NCBI RefSeq assembly: GCF_017562075.2
Contig: NC_054085.1
Coordinates: 3,934,566-3,998,565, forward strand
Direction: 5' to 3'
Length of the DNA stretch: 64,000 nt
Origin: Anopheles merus
Lineage: Eukaryota > Arthropoda > Insecta > Diptera > Culicidae
The position numbers and the translations under genes are program-made. The notes beneath the pieces were generated by a model, which saw only the letters and a program-made list of their open reading frames with translations, made no database searches and had not been told where the DNA came from. Below, piece by piece: positions 52,790 through 64,000 of this stretch; within the stretch, counting starts at the first letter, position 1, and each line of letters opens with the position of its first letter.

Positions 52790-54190
52790 TGCAGCTTTAT
52801 TTTATTGAATCTAGATTGTGTCAATATACCAATATACTATCACTATAACGACGTACGTGTCTACTACCAGATTGTTCCGGTAAACGTACGTAATGGGTCA
52901 GTGGCTATCAAAACGTTTGCTTTGTTGGATGCTGGATCGTCACTAACATTAATGGAGGAAGATTTAGCAAACAAGTTAGATCTACAAAGCCAGCAAGACA
53001 CACTAACAACGACGTGGACCCAAAATCTAACGATAGAACAAGACCACTGGGTCAACAAGTTCTGAACAAGTTCTGGGTATACGTCTGACCGAAAGTATAA
53101 GAAAAGAACTTCGCTTATTCGTAAAACATATAACATACTGGAGTGATTCGGAAGTAGTATTGAGTTGGCTCAAAAATCGTCGTAAATACGCAAAATTTGT
53201 TGCACATCATGCGGGCGAAATTTTAGATTCATCTCGTACCGACCAATGGAGATGGGTTCCATCACAAGAAAATCCAGCAGACATTGCAACAAAACCATAT
53301 CCAAATGATTGGATTTGAATAAATTGGCCTTCGTTCTTAGGAAACGACGAATCAGATTGGCCACACAAAGAGATCGTAGAAACGAATGAAGAATGCCGCG
53401 TAGTAGCTGTACACCAACACGCAGAAACAGCTATACCGGTGGAAAATTATTCTTCGTGGCCTAGATTATTAAAACATCTGACAATTCTGAAAAAGTTTGC
53501 CGATTTTATAAGAAATCGATCAGCATTTACACGTCCCATTCAGCCAGTTGACGTCCAATCAGTCTGAAATGGCGTGTTTCCCCGAAGAAATGGCAACTTT
53601 CACTAAAGGACAACTAGTACCAAAGCAAAGCCCTTTAAACAAGCTATCGCCATTTTTAGACTCCGATGGCATCATGCGTTCCCGTGGAAGATCTGAAAAC
53701 ATCAGCGCGAAAACTTCCCCAAAGTACACGCACGCCAATCATACTGCCACAGAAACCAAGATTGGTAAAATTGTTAGTGAGAAATTTTCATGAACGTTAT
53801 TTGCATAAGGCAGACAACGTAGTTATCGGCCCAATTCAACAACAAATTTGGATAGTGAATTTGCGAGTAGTCCTAAAAAATTTAAATAAATGTTGGCAAA
53901 AGTGCAACATGGATTGCGGCACATGTTTACATAATGGAGTCACCGACACCCGACTCCAAAGACACTACGTGCCACTTTGATTGAAATCGAGGCAATCCTT
54001 AACTCCAGGCCCTTAACATACATACTGCTGGAAAATGTAGAAGACGAAATAATCGCACCATTTCATTATGGTCGAAATGGCAGCCATATACCACCAGTAG
54101 TGAACGAAACCTCGGCAGCAAACAGGCAACATTACAAACTCATACAACACTATTCAAAGATATTCTGGGATCGTTGGTGTTACGGCCGAG
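52790..54190 (+). pseudogene. BEL/Pao pol fragments
   Basis: In shifted frames: an aspartic protease (FALLDAGSSLTLMEEDLANK, about 52920), RNase H-type motifs (YWSDSEVVLSWLKNRR and WRWVPSQENPADIATKPY, 53145-53300), an integrase zinc-region stretch (HERYLHKADN, about 53790) and the late integrase motif EAILNSRPLTYI (about 53985). The reverse transcriptase core is missing between protease and RNase H. The order is that of BEL/Pao elements. Multiple stops and deletions make it nonfunctional. Confidence 0.75.
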
Positions 54191-54430
54191 GGGCTCCGCC
54201 GGGCGAAGGTTCCGGCTACAACGGGGAATTCTCCAAGCCTTTCAGCTAGTGCTCCTCGCTGCCTCGGGAGTCTATGCAACAGAAAGGGGGATCGTTCCTT
54301 GAGAGATTCGGATTATTTCGGATGTTCTGAAATGAAGCTCTTAACGCTTTGGATTATCGTTCGAATCTGATTTGGCTCCAGCTTGAGCCGCCTTTATATA
54401 CGAAAAAATTCACAATTTTTCTGCACGATC
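54178..54430 (+). repeat. LTR-like remnant
   Basis: Sequence starting TGTTACGGCCGAGGGGCTCC directly after the BEL/Pao fragment, with a TATA-like TTTATATACG near 54390. It resembles the 5' part of an LTR but no partner LTR is seen. Confidence 0.4.
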
Positions 54431-54634
54431 TTCTTTTCTTCTTTGGCACAACAACCGCTGTCGGTCAAGGCCTGCCAGTACCCACTAGTGAAGTGAGCTT
54501 GGCTTTCAGTGACTTATTGTTACCATAGCAGGATAGTCAATCCTACGTATGGGGGCACGGTCTATTCGGGACTTGAACCCATGACGGGCGTGTTTTTACG
54601 TCGTACGAGTTGACGACTGTACCACCAGACCGGC
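54431..54634 (-). mobile_element. SINE200-like element, third copy
   Basis: More diverged from the palindrome copies, with the same layout: B-box region (GGGACTTGAACCCATGACGG on the plus strand) and the terminal GACCGGC. Confidence 0.8.
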
Positions 54635-56780
54635 CCTCACCTTACATTTATTTCTTAGCGAATGGATGTGTGTGTCAACGGTACACACATTAGCCGACAT
54701 CGCGAATAAATGAACACATTTTAACAGTCGTTTAAAGTTCATTTTGGGTTAACCGAGTTCATTTGTTGTTCATTCCTGTTAAAATAAACGACCGTCAAAA
54801 CAGTTAACGACTAGTCGTTAACGCACATAGGCAAACACAGGGGAAAAATCGAGCAATATTATAAACGACGGTTAATTTGTATCGCATACGCTCTTGACAG
54901 TCGTTTATTTTAACAGCGTGTGATAAGCTGTCGTTAAAATTAACAGATGAACAATTTTCTTGATTTTCTTACGTAGCATACAATTGAATTAAATAAAAAA
55001 ATTGTATGCATACTTTTGTGTTGTGTTTACTGTTAAATAAAACATTTCCTAGCTTTTGTTTTATAATTGTACATATTTGTTACGGTTCTTAAGACGAATC
55101 ACCTTGCACTGTTGCCTACTTACAAATTACCCTACGGACAAAGAGCGGGTAATTTTTATCATGGTGTGCGTAAAAACCTAGAGTTAAGCCGATGGAAGAT
55201 TTCCTAGGCTTAAAAAACGGGGCGGGAACGGGTACCACGGTTCTCTCACGCTCCCATATAAAATACACGGTGCGCTCTCTCAATCCTTTCGTGTGCTTGT
55301 GTTTGTTTCTTTCGTGTTGCGCTGTGTGCGTTTCTTTCGTTCAGCGATCGCTCACACTCGCTGCGTATTTTTTTGTTATCTAAAGCTAAACAAAAAAAAA
55401 AACAAACACGTGTAGATCTTTTTTCATCACTTTATTGAAACGATTACATAACTTTACACGATTTCACACATTTACATACACAATATCAAACTAAAATAAC
55501 ATTCATCGCTGCATCGACGCAAATGTTGAAGTGGCCGAATATCTGCGTAGATCCTTTTGTACACGTTGATTACTGTAAAAAAGGTACGAAATGAAGCTGC
55601 GCGATGTACATAACATGCATTACGAATCATTCGCGCAGTTTTATTTGAAGCTGCACAACACTTGAACACTTTACAAAATCATAACACCAATCGTCCAGGA
55701 CTTAGGCTGACACACGAGCGGCCGCTCGCTGCCGATCCTTGAGCTGTACTTACGATTTCGTGTGGTAGCAAGAACGAGAGCACACAGGGGAACTTTCGGT
55801 ACAGCAGTGCAAGCGAGACACCGACATCAGCACAGCGCTGCGAGCAGATCAAACTGAGCGAGCTGGCCGAAAATGAACGCACACATTTCCACATGTGTAA
55901 CTGTATTAGTGCCAAAACTGCCCTACAAACAACGAGCGGGATATTTTATCATGGTGTGTGTAAAAACCTAGAGTTAAGCGGAGAATCGGTGTAAAATACA
56001 CGGAGGCGAGAGCGCGTTTTGGTTTCGATTTGCAACGTTATATACTTGAGCAATTTTGTTTGCATTGCTCTCAAAGTCTCATGTAAGACTTCTGAAAAGG
56101 TTGATTGCGCCATAGGTATGGTAAAATCGTTACCAACACCTAGCTGGTATGACCCTTGAGCTAAAAATTTCAGCGTTGCAGCCAGCTTTTGCTTTGCTTT
56201 AAGCCCCCTATTGTGACGCGGTTTTAGTTCAGGAGCATTTAATGTAGGATCTTTTTAAACAAACTTTTGTTGACGCGAAAGTTGCGAACAAATCTAAAAT
56301 TAGAGAAGAAATACAACATAAAATGAGCTGTACACATCTTTAATAACATACACAATCACTTACGCTGTATCGGAAAGCATGAAAGGATCCAATTGTTTGC
56401 GCAATTTCCTGCGATACGCTGACAAATCTGCATCGCTTTCGTTGTTATCTCGAGCAAAAATCAATGGTAATATATTCATAGCAATGTATTTCTATTATAA
56501 TTTGTAGTTCACTGTGGCAAATTATAACCACACTCATAGACGCTTTCCCAACCAAAACAAAACATACGTATTTGACAGTTCAAAAACTGCTCGACGTAAA
56601 CGACCCGGTTAACATTTAACGACTGTTAACTCAATGCGTTCGCGATGCCAATGTCGAGCAGTTTTTAACGACTCTGGTTAATTTTTAACGACTGTTAATT
56701 TTAACCATTTCTTTGGCGATACCGGCTATTGTTAGTTCAGTTAACAAAATAAGAGTTTATTCCAAGTGTTTTAAGTGAAA
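54635..56780. other. Promoter-like repeat region upstream of unit D
   Basis: No supported gene. Motifs of the TTAACGACTGTTAA type recur at 54720-54960 and 56590-56710. A 60-bp direct repeat (GAGCGGGTAATTTTTATCAT, AAAAACCTAGAGTTAAGC) lies at 55130-55193 and 55922-55980. The stretch 55790-55890 matches the segment upstream of unit C in inverted orientation. An initiator-like GTTCAGTT at 56736 lies 45 bp before the unit D start codon. Confidence 0.45.
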
Positions 56781-59700
56781 ATGGAGAACGTTAAGTGTGC
56801 TAGGAAAAGTGGTATGCTAAGCAAGCTTGGGCAGGCAATAATGGAGGAGTGCGGGCGAGAATGGGAAGCGGAAAACAAACAAGGAACTAGCCGACGCCAA
56901 GAAGCACCAGGTACATTTTCGTTATTATTTTGTGGCGTCAGTTTAGCTTAAAACTCCAAGTGAAAGCTTCATAAAATTCTTTGAAAATAACAACAAAAAT
57001 GGTGTCCCAAAGTCTAAGTAATATTAAATTAGATCGGCCAGTGCTGTGTGTTTAAATGCATGAAAAGCGGCATGAGAAGCAAATTTTACTCGACAACTAT
57101 ATTCATTCATGTCACGCCAGTTTGTCTCAGAATTAACGCGTGTGATTATCGTTAAAAGCCCTTCAATATCGGGATGGTGGTAAAATGTTCATGCGCTTGT
57201 GACAAGCCAGTGGCTTCTATTTTAGATAACTTATGCTTATTGCTGGCCCTTAACTGTTTAACGTTCATCGATCGTCTATCATTGAAAATATAAGTTTATT
57301 CTAACTAAAAATCGCTCTAGCCCTTTTGCAGTATAAGTAAGAGTTATGTTCTGTTTCTTTTTACATTTCACTTTCAATGTTTGAAATTCCGCATGCTGGT
57401 GCGGAATCCGTTGATGAGAATGTCTCCGATGAAGAAGTATTTGACGACGATGAGCCCGAAGAAGAATGGTTGGAGGAATGGCTGAACGAAAGTGACGAAG
57501 ATGATGGCGAAGATAATCAGCATACAGAAAATAATGTTACGGATCCACAATCTGAAAACATATTATCAAGGAAATCATGAATGTAGGCCCTATCTTATCG
57601 AATAATCCACACAGCCTTAAATGATTTGCTTGGAATCATACACGATCATAGCACATTGTTCCAGAAGTCATCCAGATTCATTTGATGAGTATTTGCAAAA
57701 TCAAACCTCTTTTTGCGGTTTACAGTGTTAACCCAAATTTTTTTATGAGGAAACCGGCCGTTATTCCCATTCTTTTTCAAAATATTACGCACCGTGTTGT
57801 TACAAACTATAAGGCCCGATTATTAAACACAAATTGTAAAGACAAGTTGTCAAAATCGGAAGATTTGTATTATGACATCCGTTTGTGTTGTGTGTTGGAA
57901 AAAAAAATTTGACGAAACACAAACTCACAAGCATACTGCCAAGATACGTATTATGAAACACAAACGGAAATCCATAATTGTCAAACTGCTTTCCGTCAGC
58001 TTTTTGTCACGGAAAGGCGCCAATCTCAGATTGTTTGACCGACAAAACACAACAACAGAGTTTTTGCTGTTGCTTTCACGACAAAATATAAGTATTTTAT
58101 TTCAGAAATAATCAATTTTATCATTTTAAATAAAAATATGTGTACTGCCATATCCATCAAATGGCGATAAGCTGGAGATACTGGTAACGTGATGCTGTTT
58201 TGGGTTAAGAAGCTGCTGTTATTTCCTTCCTCTGTTGTGCTTCGATGGTAGTCGAAAGATGAAGGGCTCACGCACCTGGTGTGTGTTCAACAGCATTGGA
58301 TTCCAGCAACTTCTTCAGTGAGTGACTGCTTCAACAACCAACAGCATACGCACATGAATTTATCACATCTAATACTGCATACACTTTTAGTAATAACAAA
58401 TACTCGGAGGGCTCGATCTCCGCCAGAATGTCAAGGAAAATTTCCTTCGACGCACGAATTTTTTTCGACGCACCTTTTCGACCCTTGACATAAGTTTACT
58501 GGACACATCGGGGACAATTTTATTCATTGCATACTAGGCATATTTCGAGGATTGGTAGATTTATGTCATGGTAAAAACATGCCATGATTTTTAAGGCAGG
58601 TCATTATTTATGGTGGTCAATATTCACATAGACGAATACTTTTTGAGCGCCCATTCAATGTGTTTTTTAGTCTTTTAAGTGTATTTTTGTTATAAAAACA
58701 CTTAAATGTTTAATTTCTCGCAAAACATGTTAATTGATAGTTTTTCTATCAAACCTCATCATTTCTTTTACCGTCCCATGCCTAGTGTGGCCACAATATG
58801 CCTTTTTCTGAAAAATATTCAGCTAGACGAATACTTTTTGGACTGACTGTACAAACATTTTTTTGTTTCATTTATTACAGAAACCGACGCCTGCTGTGGA
58901 TAAATTTGCTTTAAATCTCTTCGTAGATGGGCTTCCGTTACATAACAGTGGCCCTACACAGTTTTGACCAATAATGGCGCAGATTCACGTGCTTCCGGAG
59001 GTGCCTGTCTTGGTACTATGCATTTTCTGTGGTTCGTCGAAACCTGACAACGTGGAGGATTATCTTCGTCAATTGGTAGACGACCTTAATCGTGTTATGG
59101 ACCAGGGAGTCACAATCAACAAAACAAAAATTGGAATTGATCTTCGTGTTATCATCGCCGATTATCCCTCCCGAGCATTCATCAAAGGTAAACTTATTAA
59201 AGACTCTTGTATACGTCTAATTTGCATTGTTTATTGCTAAACTCCTCATTTTTTTATTCATTTGTCAGGTGTGGCAAATTTCAATGCAGCGAACGGGTGT
59301 ATAAAGTGTAGAATTGTGGGAAAAAGGACAAAAAATCCACAGAATGGTATTTGAAAGAACAGCTGAACCGAGGACAAATAATGAATTTAGGCAAGGAGAT
59401 TATGAAATAAGCCATCAGAAACGACCAACACCGTTATTAGATATTAAGACTAAAGATATTATTAAGATCTTAAGCATAGCAGACTATTTACACTTTCTAC
59501 ATTTAGGAATAGCAAAAAAAAATAGGATCAGTATATGCCAAAGGTAGTTTAGCACCGTTTCCGAAGTGGAACGAAGAAGATAGAGAGGAAATTTCTAAAA
59601 TTCTAGTTAAGACAAAGTTACCTGCAGAGATAAATAGGGCAATGAGGCCACTGAAATATTTAGCTTATTGGAAGGGGTCCGAATATCGTACATTTCTCAA

Positions 59701-60465
59701 TCATATTAGTATAGCATTACTTAGAGGAAGAATTCACGATGATGCTTATCATCATTTTAAACTATTTTATGTTGCATTGTTTTTCAGCAATCACTTTAAA
59801 AATCATTGGGACTACGCGGAAGCTCTTATAAAACAATTTGTTGAGGATTTCGGCATCATTTATGGCAAATCTCACATTACCAGTAATATTCACAATATTT
59901 TACACATAGCTGAAGATGTACGTAAATTCGGACCCCTTCCAACAATATCCTCATATCCCTTTAAAAGTCGGTTAAAATTTCTTGAAAGGCTAGTTAGAAC
60001 AGGTCATAGAACATTAGAACAAATAGTATGTAGGTTAACAGAACTTAATGAGCTAAAAGCAAGTGAAAGCAAAAAGAAAATGGTTTATCCAATTATAAAA
60101 CATAACAAAGATGAGGTTAAAATTTATATAACAGATAAATTTAAATTATGGAAAGGTGATAGGAACGGTTGGTTTTTAACCAAAGATAATAAGCTTTTTA
60201 GGTATAGTAGTCTTAAGTAAGTAAGTCTTAAGCAGGTACGAGAATCGTACATCATAGAAGGGCATCAATTAGCAAAAACACAATCAGCATTTAGTTATCC
60301 GAACCGTTCAGAAGTTATTTATTATTACATAGGTAAAGAATCTGATATTCCAACCGACGTTGTAAAAGTAGATTTAAACAATGTAAAAGTTCAATTGGTA
60401 GCGGTTTCTGTAGATGATGGCGAATCGTTTTATTTTAGTCCGCTTATGCATACTTTATTGAAATA
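56781..60465 (+). pseudogene. Unit D TNP2/CACTA-like transposase-domain gene, broken
   Basis: Exon 1 (56781-56910, MENVKCARKSG, phase-1 donor as in units A and B) is followed by an acidic exon near 57377-57580 and a remnant of the next motif (ALNDLLGIIHDHS). The LPKDAR segment is lost where other sequence intervenes. Exon 3 (58881-59187) has VDGLPLHNSGPTQF, an in-frame TGA in place of the conserved Trp, and VIIADYPSRAFIK. Exon 4 from 59269 has GVANFNAANGCIKC, then after frameshifts WKGSEYRTFLNHISIALL, DFGIIYGKSHITSNIHNILH and a C-terminal FYFSPLMHTLLK ending at 60465. A small duplication near 60215-60232 breaks the last part. It is convergent with the unit D DUF4806 gene. Confidence 0.7.
58595..58850. 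mobile_element. Tc1-like end or short MITE
   Basis: The stretch ending GACGAATACTTTTTGGACTG then ACTGTA at about 58850, with ATAGACGAATACTTTTTGAG at 58637 as a direct relative, looks like the terminal repeat of a Tc1-type element. No transposase is present. It lies in the intron or gap of the unit D transposase gene. Confidence 0.35.
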
Positions 60466-61338
60466 AAACATATATATTTAGTTATCTGTAGTCTGGCTAG
60501 TTGGATTACATGTTACACATGAATGCATTTATTGCTCTCAAATAGAAATAATTTCAAAAAGAGAGTCTTATTACCACAACTACAGAACTTTTCGAAAAAC
60601 ATAAAATTTTAAAAAATGTAAAACAAGATATTTCCCGTCCTTGAGTTCCATTATTTATCACATTTCAGTTTTGATATTCGTAATACAGTTGACAGAAACT
60701 TAACCTATTATCTCGTATTTGGTACAGTTCATCACAATTCATCATAACGAAAGGAAAAAATATCTAAAAAGCTTATCACTAATAACTATATCCCAGTTAT
60801 AATTTTTTTTTCTGATATTGGGGGCCTTCACGATTCTAGTTAGTTTTTTGTATGGAGTTTGACAGTTGGAGGCTGAAATCATGTAAACACTCCATACAAA
60901 ACCACACAAAAAACTAGCCTGCAATTTTCAGTCTAGATTATTCTAGCCACAAAGCTAGAATTAGATTCGAGTACCTGCTCGAAAACACGGTTTTGTTTAC
61001 ATTTATCCCAAGGTGCATTAAAGAAATCAGGTGATCGAATCTGGAATCAAAGTGTATGTAGTCCAGGTGGTCTCATAGCATTTTTTTATAACCAAATTTG
61101 AATATCACTTTTTGACAGGATGGGTGAAAACTTTTGTTCAAACAAGCTTTCTGAAGGCATGACGAATACACAAAACACTCTTAAAATCTTCATTCAGAAA
61201 CAGAAGCGATAAAAATCAGTCTTCTAAATTCATACACCTTGTGATAAGCCCACCTGTAGATTTTACCCACTTAGATAGCTGCTCGAAAACTGATATACAA
61301 TGCAAAAAGCTGACAGAATGAAATTTCAGCCAACGAGC
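60466..61338. other. Intergenic space between unit D genes, with a hairpin
   Basis: No gene is supported. An inverted repeat at 60833-60922 (TAGTTTTTTGTATGGAGT and ACTCCATACAAAACCACACA, then CTAG) could be a tiny MITE. Confidence 0.5.
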
Positions 61339-63101
61339 TTAAAACGGAAAGGCCCCCATTCTTCGTTTCTTTGTCGTTTCTAACTTTCCCATTTTTGAAG
61401 GCTTGCAATTATAAATTTTTTTGTTTAAGAATGTTTTCACGTAGGCGTCAGTAAGATCTGTCAATCGATTGCCTCCAATAAATTTGAGTAGACTTAAAAT
61501 ATGCATATACTTCGAGAAGCAAATTTTAGGTCCCTGCTTGCCTTCGAGTTCGAGAACAATTTTTAACTGTTTATCAAAATCTGTGACATCCGTTAGTATT
61601 TGCACGATTTGACCAACTAGGTTTACCATATACGTACCATTTTGTAACGATTGTTCAAATTTGTTTAGGCTATGTTCATCGCTTATCCTGTCTACTTCAA
61701 ATGACCTAGAGACGGTAAATTCGTTTCTACACACGTTATTCATTATCGTCGAAACCTGCGGTGATAACTTCTCCAGCATTTTAATAGCAACGTCAATCTT
61801 CCTTTCAATCTTTTCTTCTCTATTCATCTTTGAATATGCGATATCAGTTGCAGGTACTGATGCTTTAGGTGCTATTGGTGGTTTGGGTGCTGTTGCCGGT
61901 TTTGGTGCTTCTGTATATTTGAATGCTGTGTTAGTTTTTGGTACCATTGGGAGTTTAGGAACAGAAGCAGGATCAGAAACAACTTTGGGTTTAGGAGGAA
62001 TCGCAGGTTTTGTTGATCCTGGTTGCGTGTGAGTGTAGCATATCTGCTATACAGAACTTATTATAACACACACTATCAGCTATAGACACATTGTAATACA
62101 CTTTGGAAAGCCAAATCACACCATTGCGACACGTTCATTATAACACATCAGCAAATCAATCCACACCATAGCAACACACTCATACTGTATCGTTCATAAA
62201 AAAAACAATTGAAAGACTTTTATCGAAAACAACCGCGCAACCAAAGCAATTCAAGCGTTACTTTAGCAAAATAGACAAACTGAGAACGCATAGCAACTTA
62301 ACGCTAAAAGCGCTGCGTAGGCAAAGATCGACCAACGCAACCGTGCCTTGGCTAGAAACTTGTGCCAGTTGAAATTTTCCAGAACCTTTGTAAAAACACT
62401 AAAAGCGCAGCATAGGCACAAATTGACATCTCACTCCAATACAAAGTATGAATTGCACCTCATATCAATAACCTTTAATTAGGACAAAAACACATTCCAA
62501 AACCAAAATGTACGAAACTCATTGAGTAAAATAAAACAGATTCCGACTGTGGCAAGTGAGATTCGTTCGGACTGCCAAGATAGAACGTTACCCTTCCTAA
62601 TACTTCGCCTTCCAACTTATTTCAAGAGTTTAGTTATGTCCCCCTACCCCAGGTAAGGCTTCTAAACTCCAACGTTTCCAGTAAGGGAAACCTCCTAAAG
62701 GTTTCTATGATCGTCTGGACGATCAAGTGTTGAAAAGTCCCCTCTATCGATGTTTTTATTCCATCTCGGCTCATGTCAGTAAAAACTGACCTACCGCGAC
62801 GTTGATCGATGTACTCGATGTACTCGATGTACTCGATGTACAGTATGTACCGTATGTACGCCTAACCCATTACATGATAAAGAGAATGCGTTGCTGTGGA
62901 TGTTGATTGAAGGGGGGCACTCATATGCGTAAAAGGTGGCGGGGATAATGATCGGGAAGTGCTGGAATGAACAGCTTTCGGCGGAACTATTAATATGTTT
63001 TCTATAATGGTGATGCCATGAGACGAAGTCGGTAGAACTGCTCTGTTTTTTTTCACTATGGGTGTCTCATTATTATCAGCCATGTTTCTGTTATTATCCA
63101 C
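61339..63101 (-). CDS. Unit D DUF4806-domain protein, two exons
   Basis: Exon 1, 63101-62874 (MDNNRNMADNNETPIVKK), ends at a donor-like GTAATG. Exon 2, 62043-61339, starts after AG with ATATGCTAC. Joined they give 933 bases, 310 codons, open throughout. The protein has a Pro/Ser/Thr-rich first part, a Pro/Lys/Ala-rich linker (APKPATAPKPPIAPKASVP), a helical region (KIERKIDVAIKMLEKL), then a DUF4806-like domain: SFEVDRISDEHSLNKFEQSL, VNLVGQIVQILTDV, LSLLKFIGGNRLTDL and AYVKTFLNKKIYN, with a basic tail (KKRR). The unit D transposase is dead while this gene is open. The function is unknown. The donor is weaker than consensus, so exon 1 is less certain than exon 2. Confidence 0.65.
62044..62873 (+). 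other. Intron of unit D DUF4806 gene, related to the unit C intron
   Basis: Homologous to 33722 onward: TGTAGCATATCTGCTATACA at its start, AAAGCCAAATCACACCATTG, the initiator-like block GAGATTCGTTCGGACTG and the donor block CCAGGTAAGGCTTCTAAACT at 62650. The TATA box of unit C is not preserved. A short tandem repeat GATGTACTC lies at 62810-62840. Confidence 0.5.
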
Positions 63102-63805
63102 TAATCCTAAAATGATGAATAATTGCCATCACATATTGACTAATAACACCCTGTGCGGTTAACAGACCGGACTACCAATCAATCAGTCCCATTTCAATTC
63201 TAATAACAACCTCTTTCGAATCTATATCCACAGGAACACGACGCAACGATATCCGGCGAGAATCACTGTTGAAAGAAAAGGAGAACTGGAACGACAATAC
63301 AAGGCAGTGCAGATGGGTGCAATCGTGGAAAAAGGGATGTAAACAACAAGTTATTAGGAAAAGGGGGAAGGGGGGAACTCGCATATACATGTACAGAACA
63401 AGGTTCATCCTTTGTTCAGACCAGTGTCAAGTTTTATTCCGCCATGACATAATAAAAAAATAAAACCACCGATAAACCATCGATAAAACCACCATCTTGA
63501 ATTTTGAACATCGGCCTTTCGACATGCACAAACATTAACCAACCATTCCTCCAAATGCTGAAAAAGAGGGATCTAGGTGAACTTGGCAGTGGTGAATTGT
63601 TACTTGTGTGGTAAAGTGTTTAGGATGAGGAAGGTAAATAATGAGAAATTATGTTTAGTGGTTTGTGGCAGAATGCATTTTTGATATTCGTAAATTCATA
63701 AATTCATAAATATTTATGAGCTATTCCAAAAAAACTAGCTAAACACTACTAAAATAAACTGCACATGGAACTTAAGCTACCTACGCTATGAAAACCTACA
63801 CTGAA
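63102..63805. other. Spacer between units D and E
   Basis: No gene is supported. GGTAAATAATGAGAAAT at about 63633 repeats a 17-mer found after the unit A transposase stop (about 4693), suggesting that this is the intergenic part of a unit A-like element. Confidence 0.4.
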
Positions 63806-64000
63806 CTAACCTAGATTTACATTACGTATAGTATTTACAGAATTCGGTTTTGTTCGGTAACGCAACACTCGTCTAAAAAAATCCGTAACAAAGGCGGTGG
63901 TATTGGGTGCCTTAGATGTAGCTGCGGCTTTGGGAAATAGCTCGAAATCGATATTTTTCCGTTTCGCAGAGACCACACAAAAACAAGATCCCACACCTCC
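63806..64000 (-). CDS. Unit E DUF4806-domain protein, C-terminus, cut by window edge
   Basis: The minus-strand ORF enters from the right edge. It shows SCFCVVSAKR, FELFPKAAATSKAPN and FFRRVLRYRT before its stop at 63806. These match the end of the unit A DUF4806 domain (ELFPRAA, then FIRVLRY). No stop is seen in the visible part. The remainder lies outside the window. Confidence 0.55.
   Translation of the reverse strand, partial: GGVGSCFCVVSAKRKNIDFELFPKAAATSKAPNTTAFVTDFFRRVLRYRTKPNSVNTIRNVNLG

Overview
This is a repeat-dense stretch of a mosquito genome, most likely Anopheles. The best taxonomic clue is three copies of a tRNA-derived SINE (39408-39611; 43676-50161, split; 54431-54634) that I recognise from memory as SINE200-like, a family described from Anopheles gambiae. 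hAT, mariner, RTE-like, I/jockey-like, Ty3/gypsy and BEL/Pao elements, some nested, plus long (TA)n tracts fit insect heterochromatin or another repeat-rich region. I see no ordinary single-copy host gene, no rRNA and no CRISPR array.

The most informative content is a recurrent two-gene unit. In each unit a plus-strand, intron-containing gene for a TNP2/CACTA-like 'transposase domain' protein runs tail to tail into a minus-strand gene whose product ends in a DUF4806-like domain. Unit A is at about 2.0-7.2 kb (both genes broken). Unit B is at 18.8-22.4 kb (transposase open but for one nonsense codon; DUF4806 exon open). Unit C is at about 26.3-35.9 kb (both genes broken, with an RTE-like retroelement and a mariner inserted). 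Unit D is at 56.8-63.1 kb (transposase broken, DUF4806 gene open over two exons). The last exon of a fifth DUF4806 gene, unit E, runs off the right edge at 63.8-64.0 kb. All units point the same way and their proteins are strongly diverged, yet intron positions and phases are shared.

Two large inverted structures stand out. A palindromic hAT element (7957-14846) has two outward-facing transposase copies and an intact 8-bp target duplication around the whole structure. A larger palindrome (about 36282-52088) is centred on a (TA)n tract at about 41.65 kb. Its arms carry the promoter and first exons of unit C's DUF4806 gene, a SINE, a non-LTR fragment and the 3' end of a gypsy element. After it formed, the left arm took a 1.17-kb hAT (36329-37500) and the right arm a 6.28-kb gypsy element with identical-looking LTRs (43807-50082).

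The rest is debris: a non-LTR gag fragment and GATTGGG-type minisatellite at the left edge, an LTR/gag/inverted-LTR structure at 16.0-17.8 kb, simple repeats at 23.6-25.0 kb, a gypsy integrase remnant and BEL/Pao fragment at 52.1-54.2 kb, and promoter-like repeats at 54.6-56.8 kb. Assignments come from reading translated sequence by eye. Family names were not confirmed by any search, and splice sites are inferred from consensus and reading frame.
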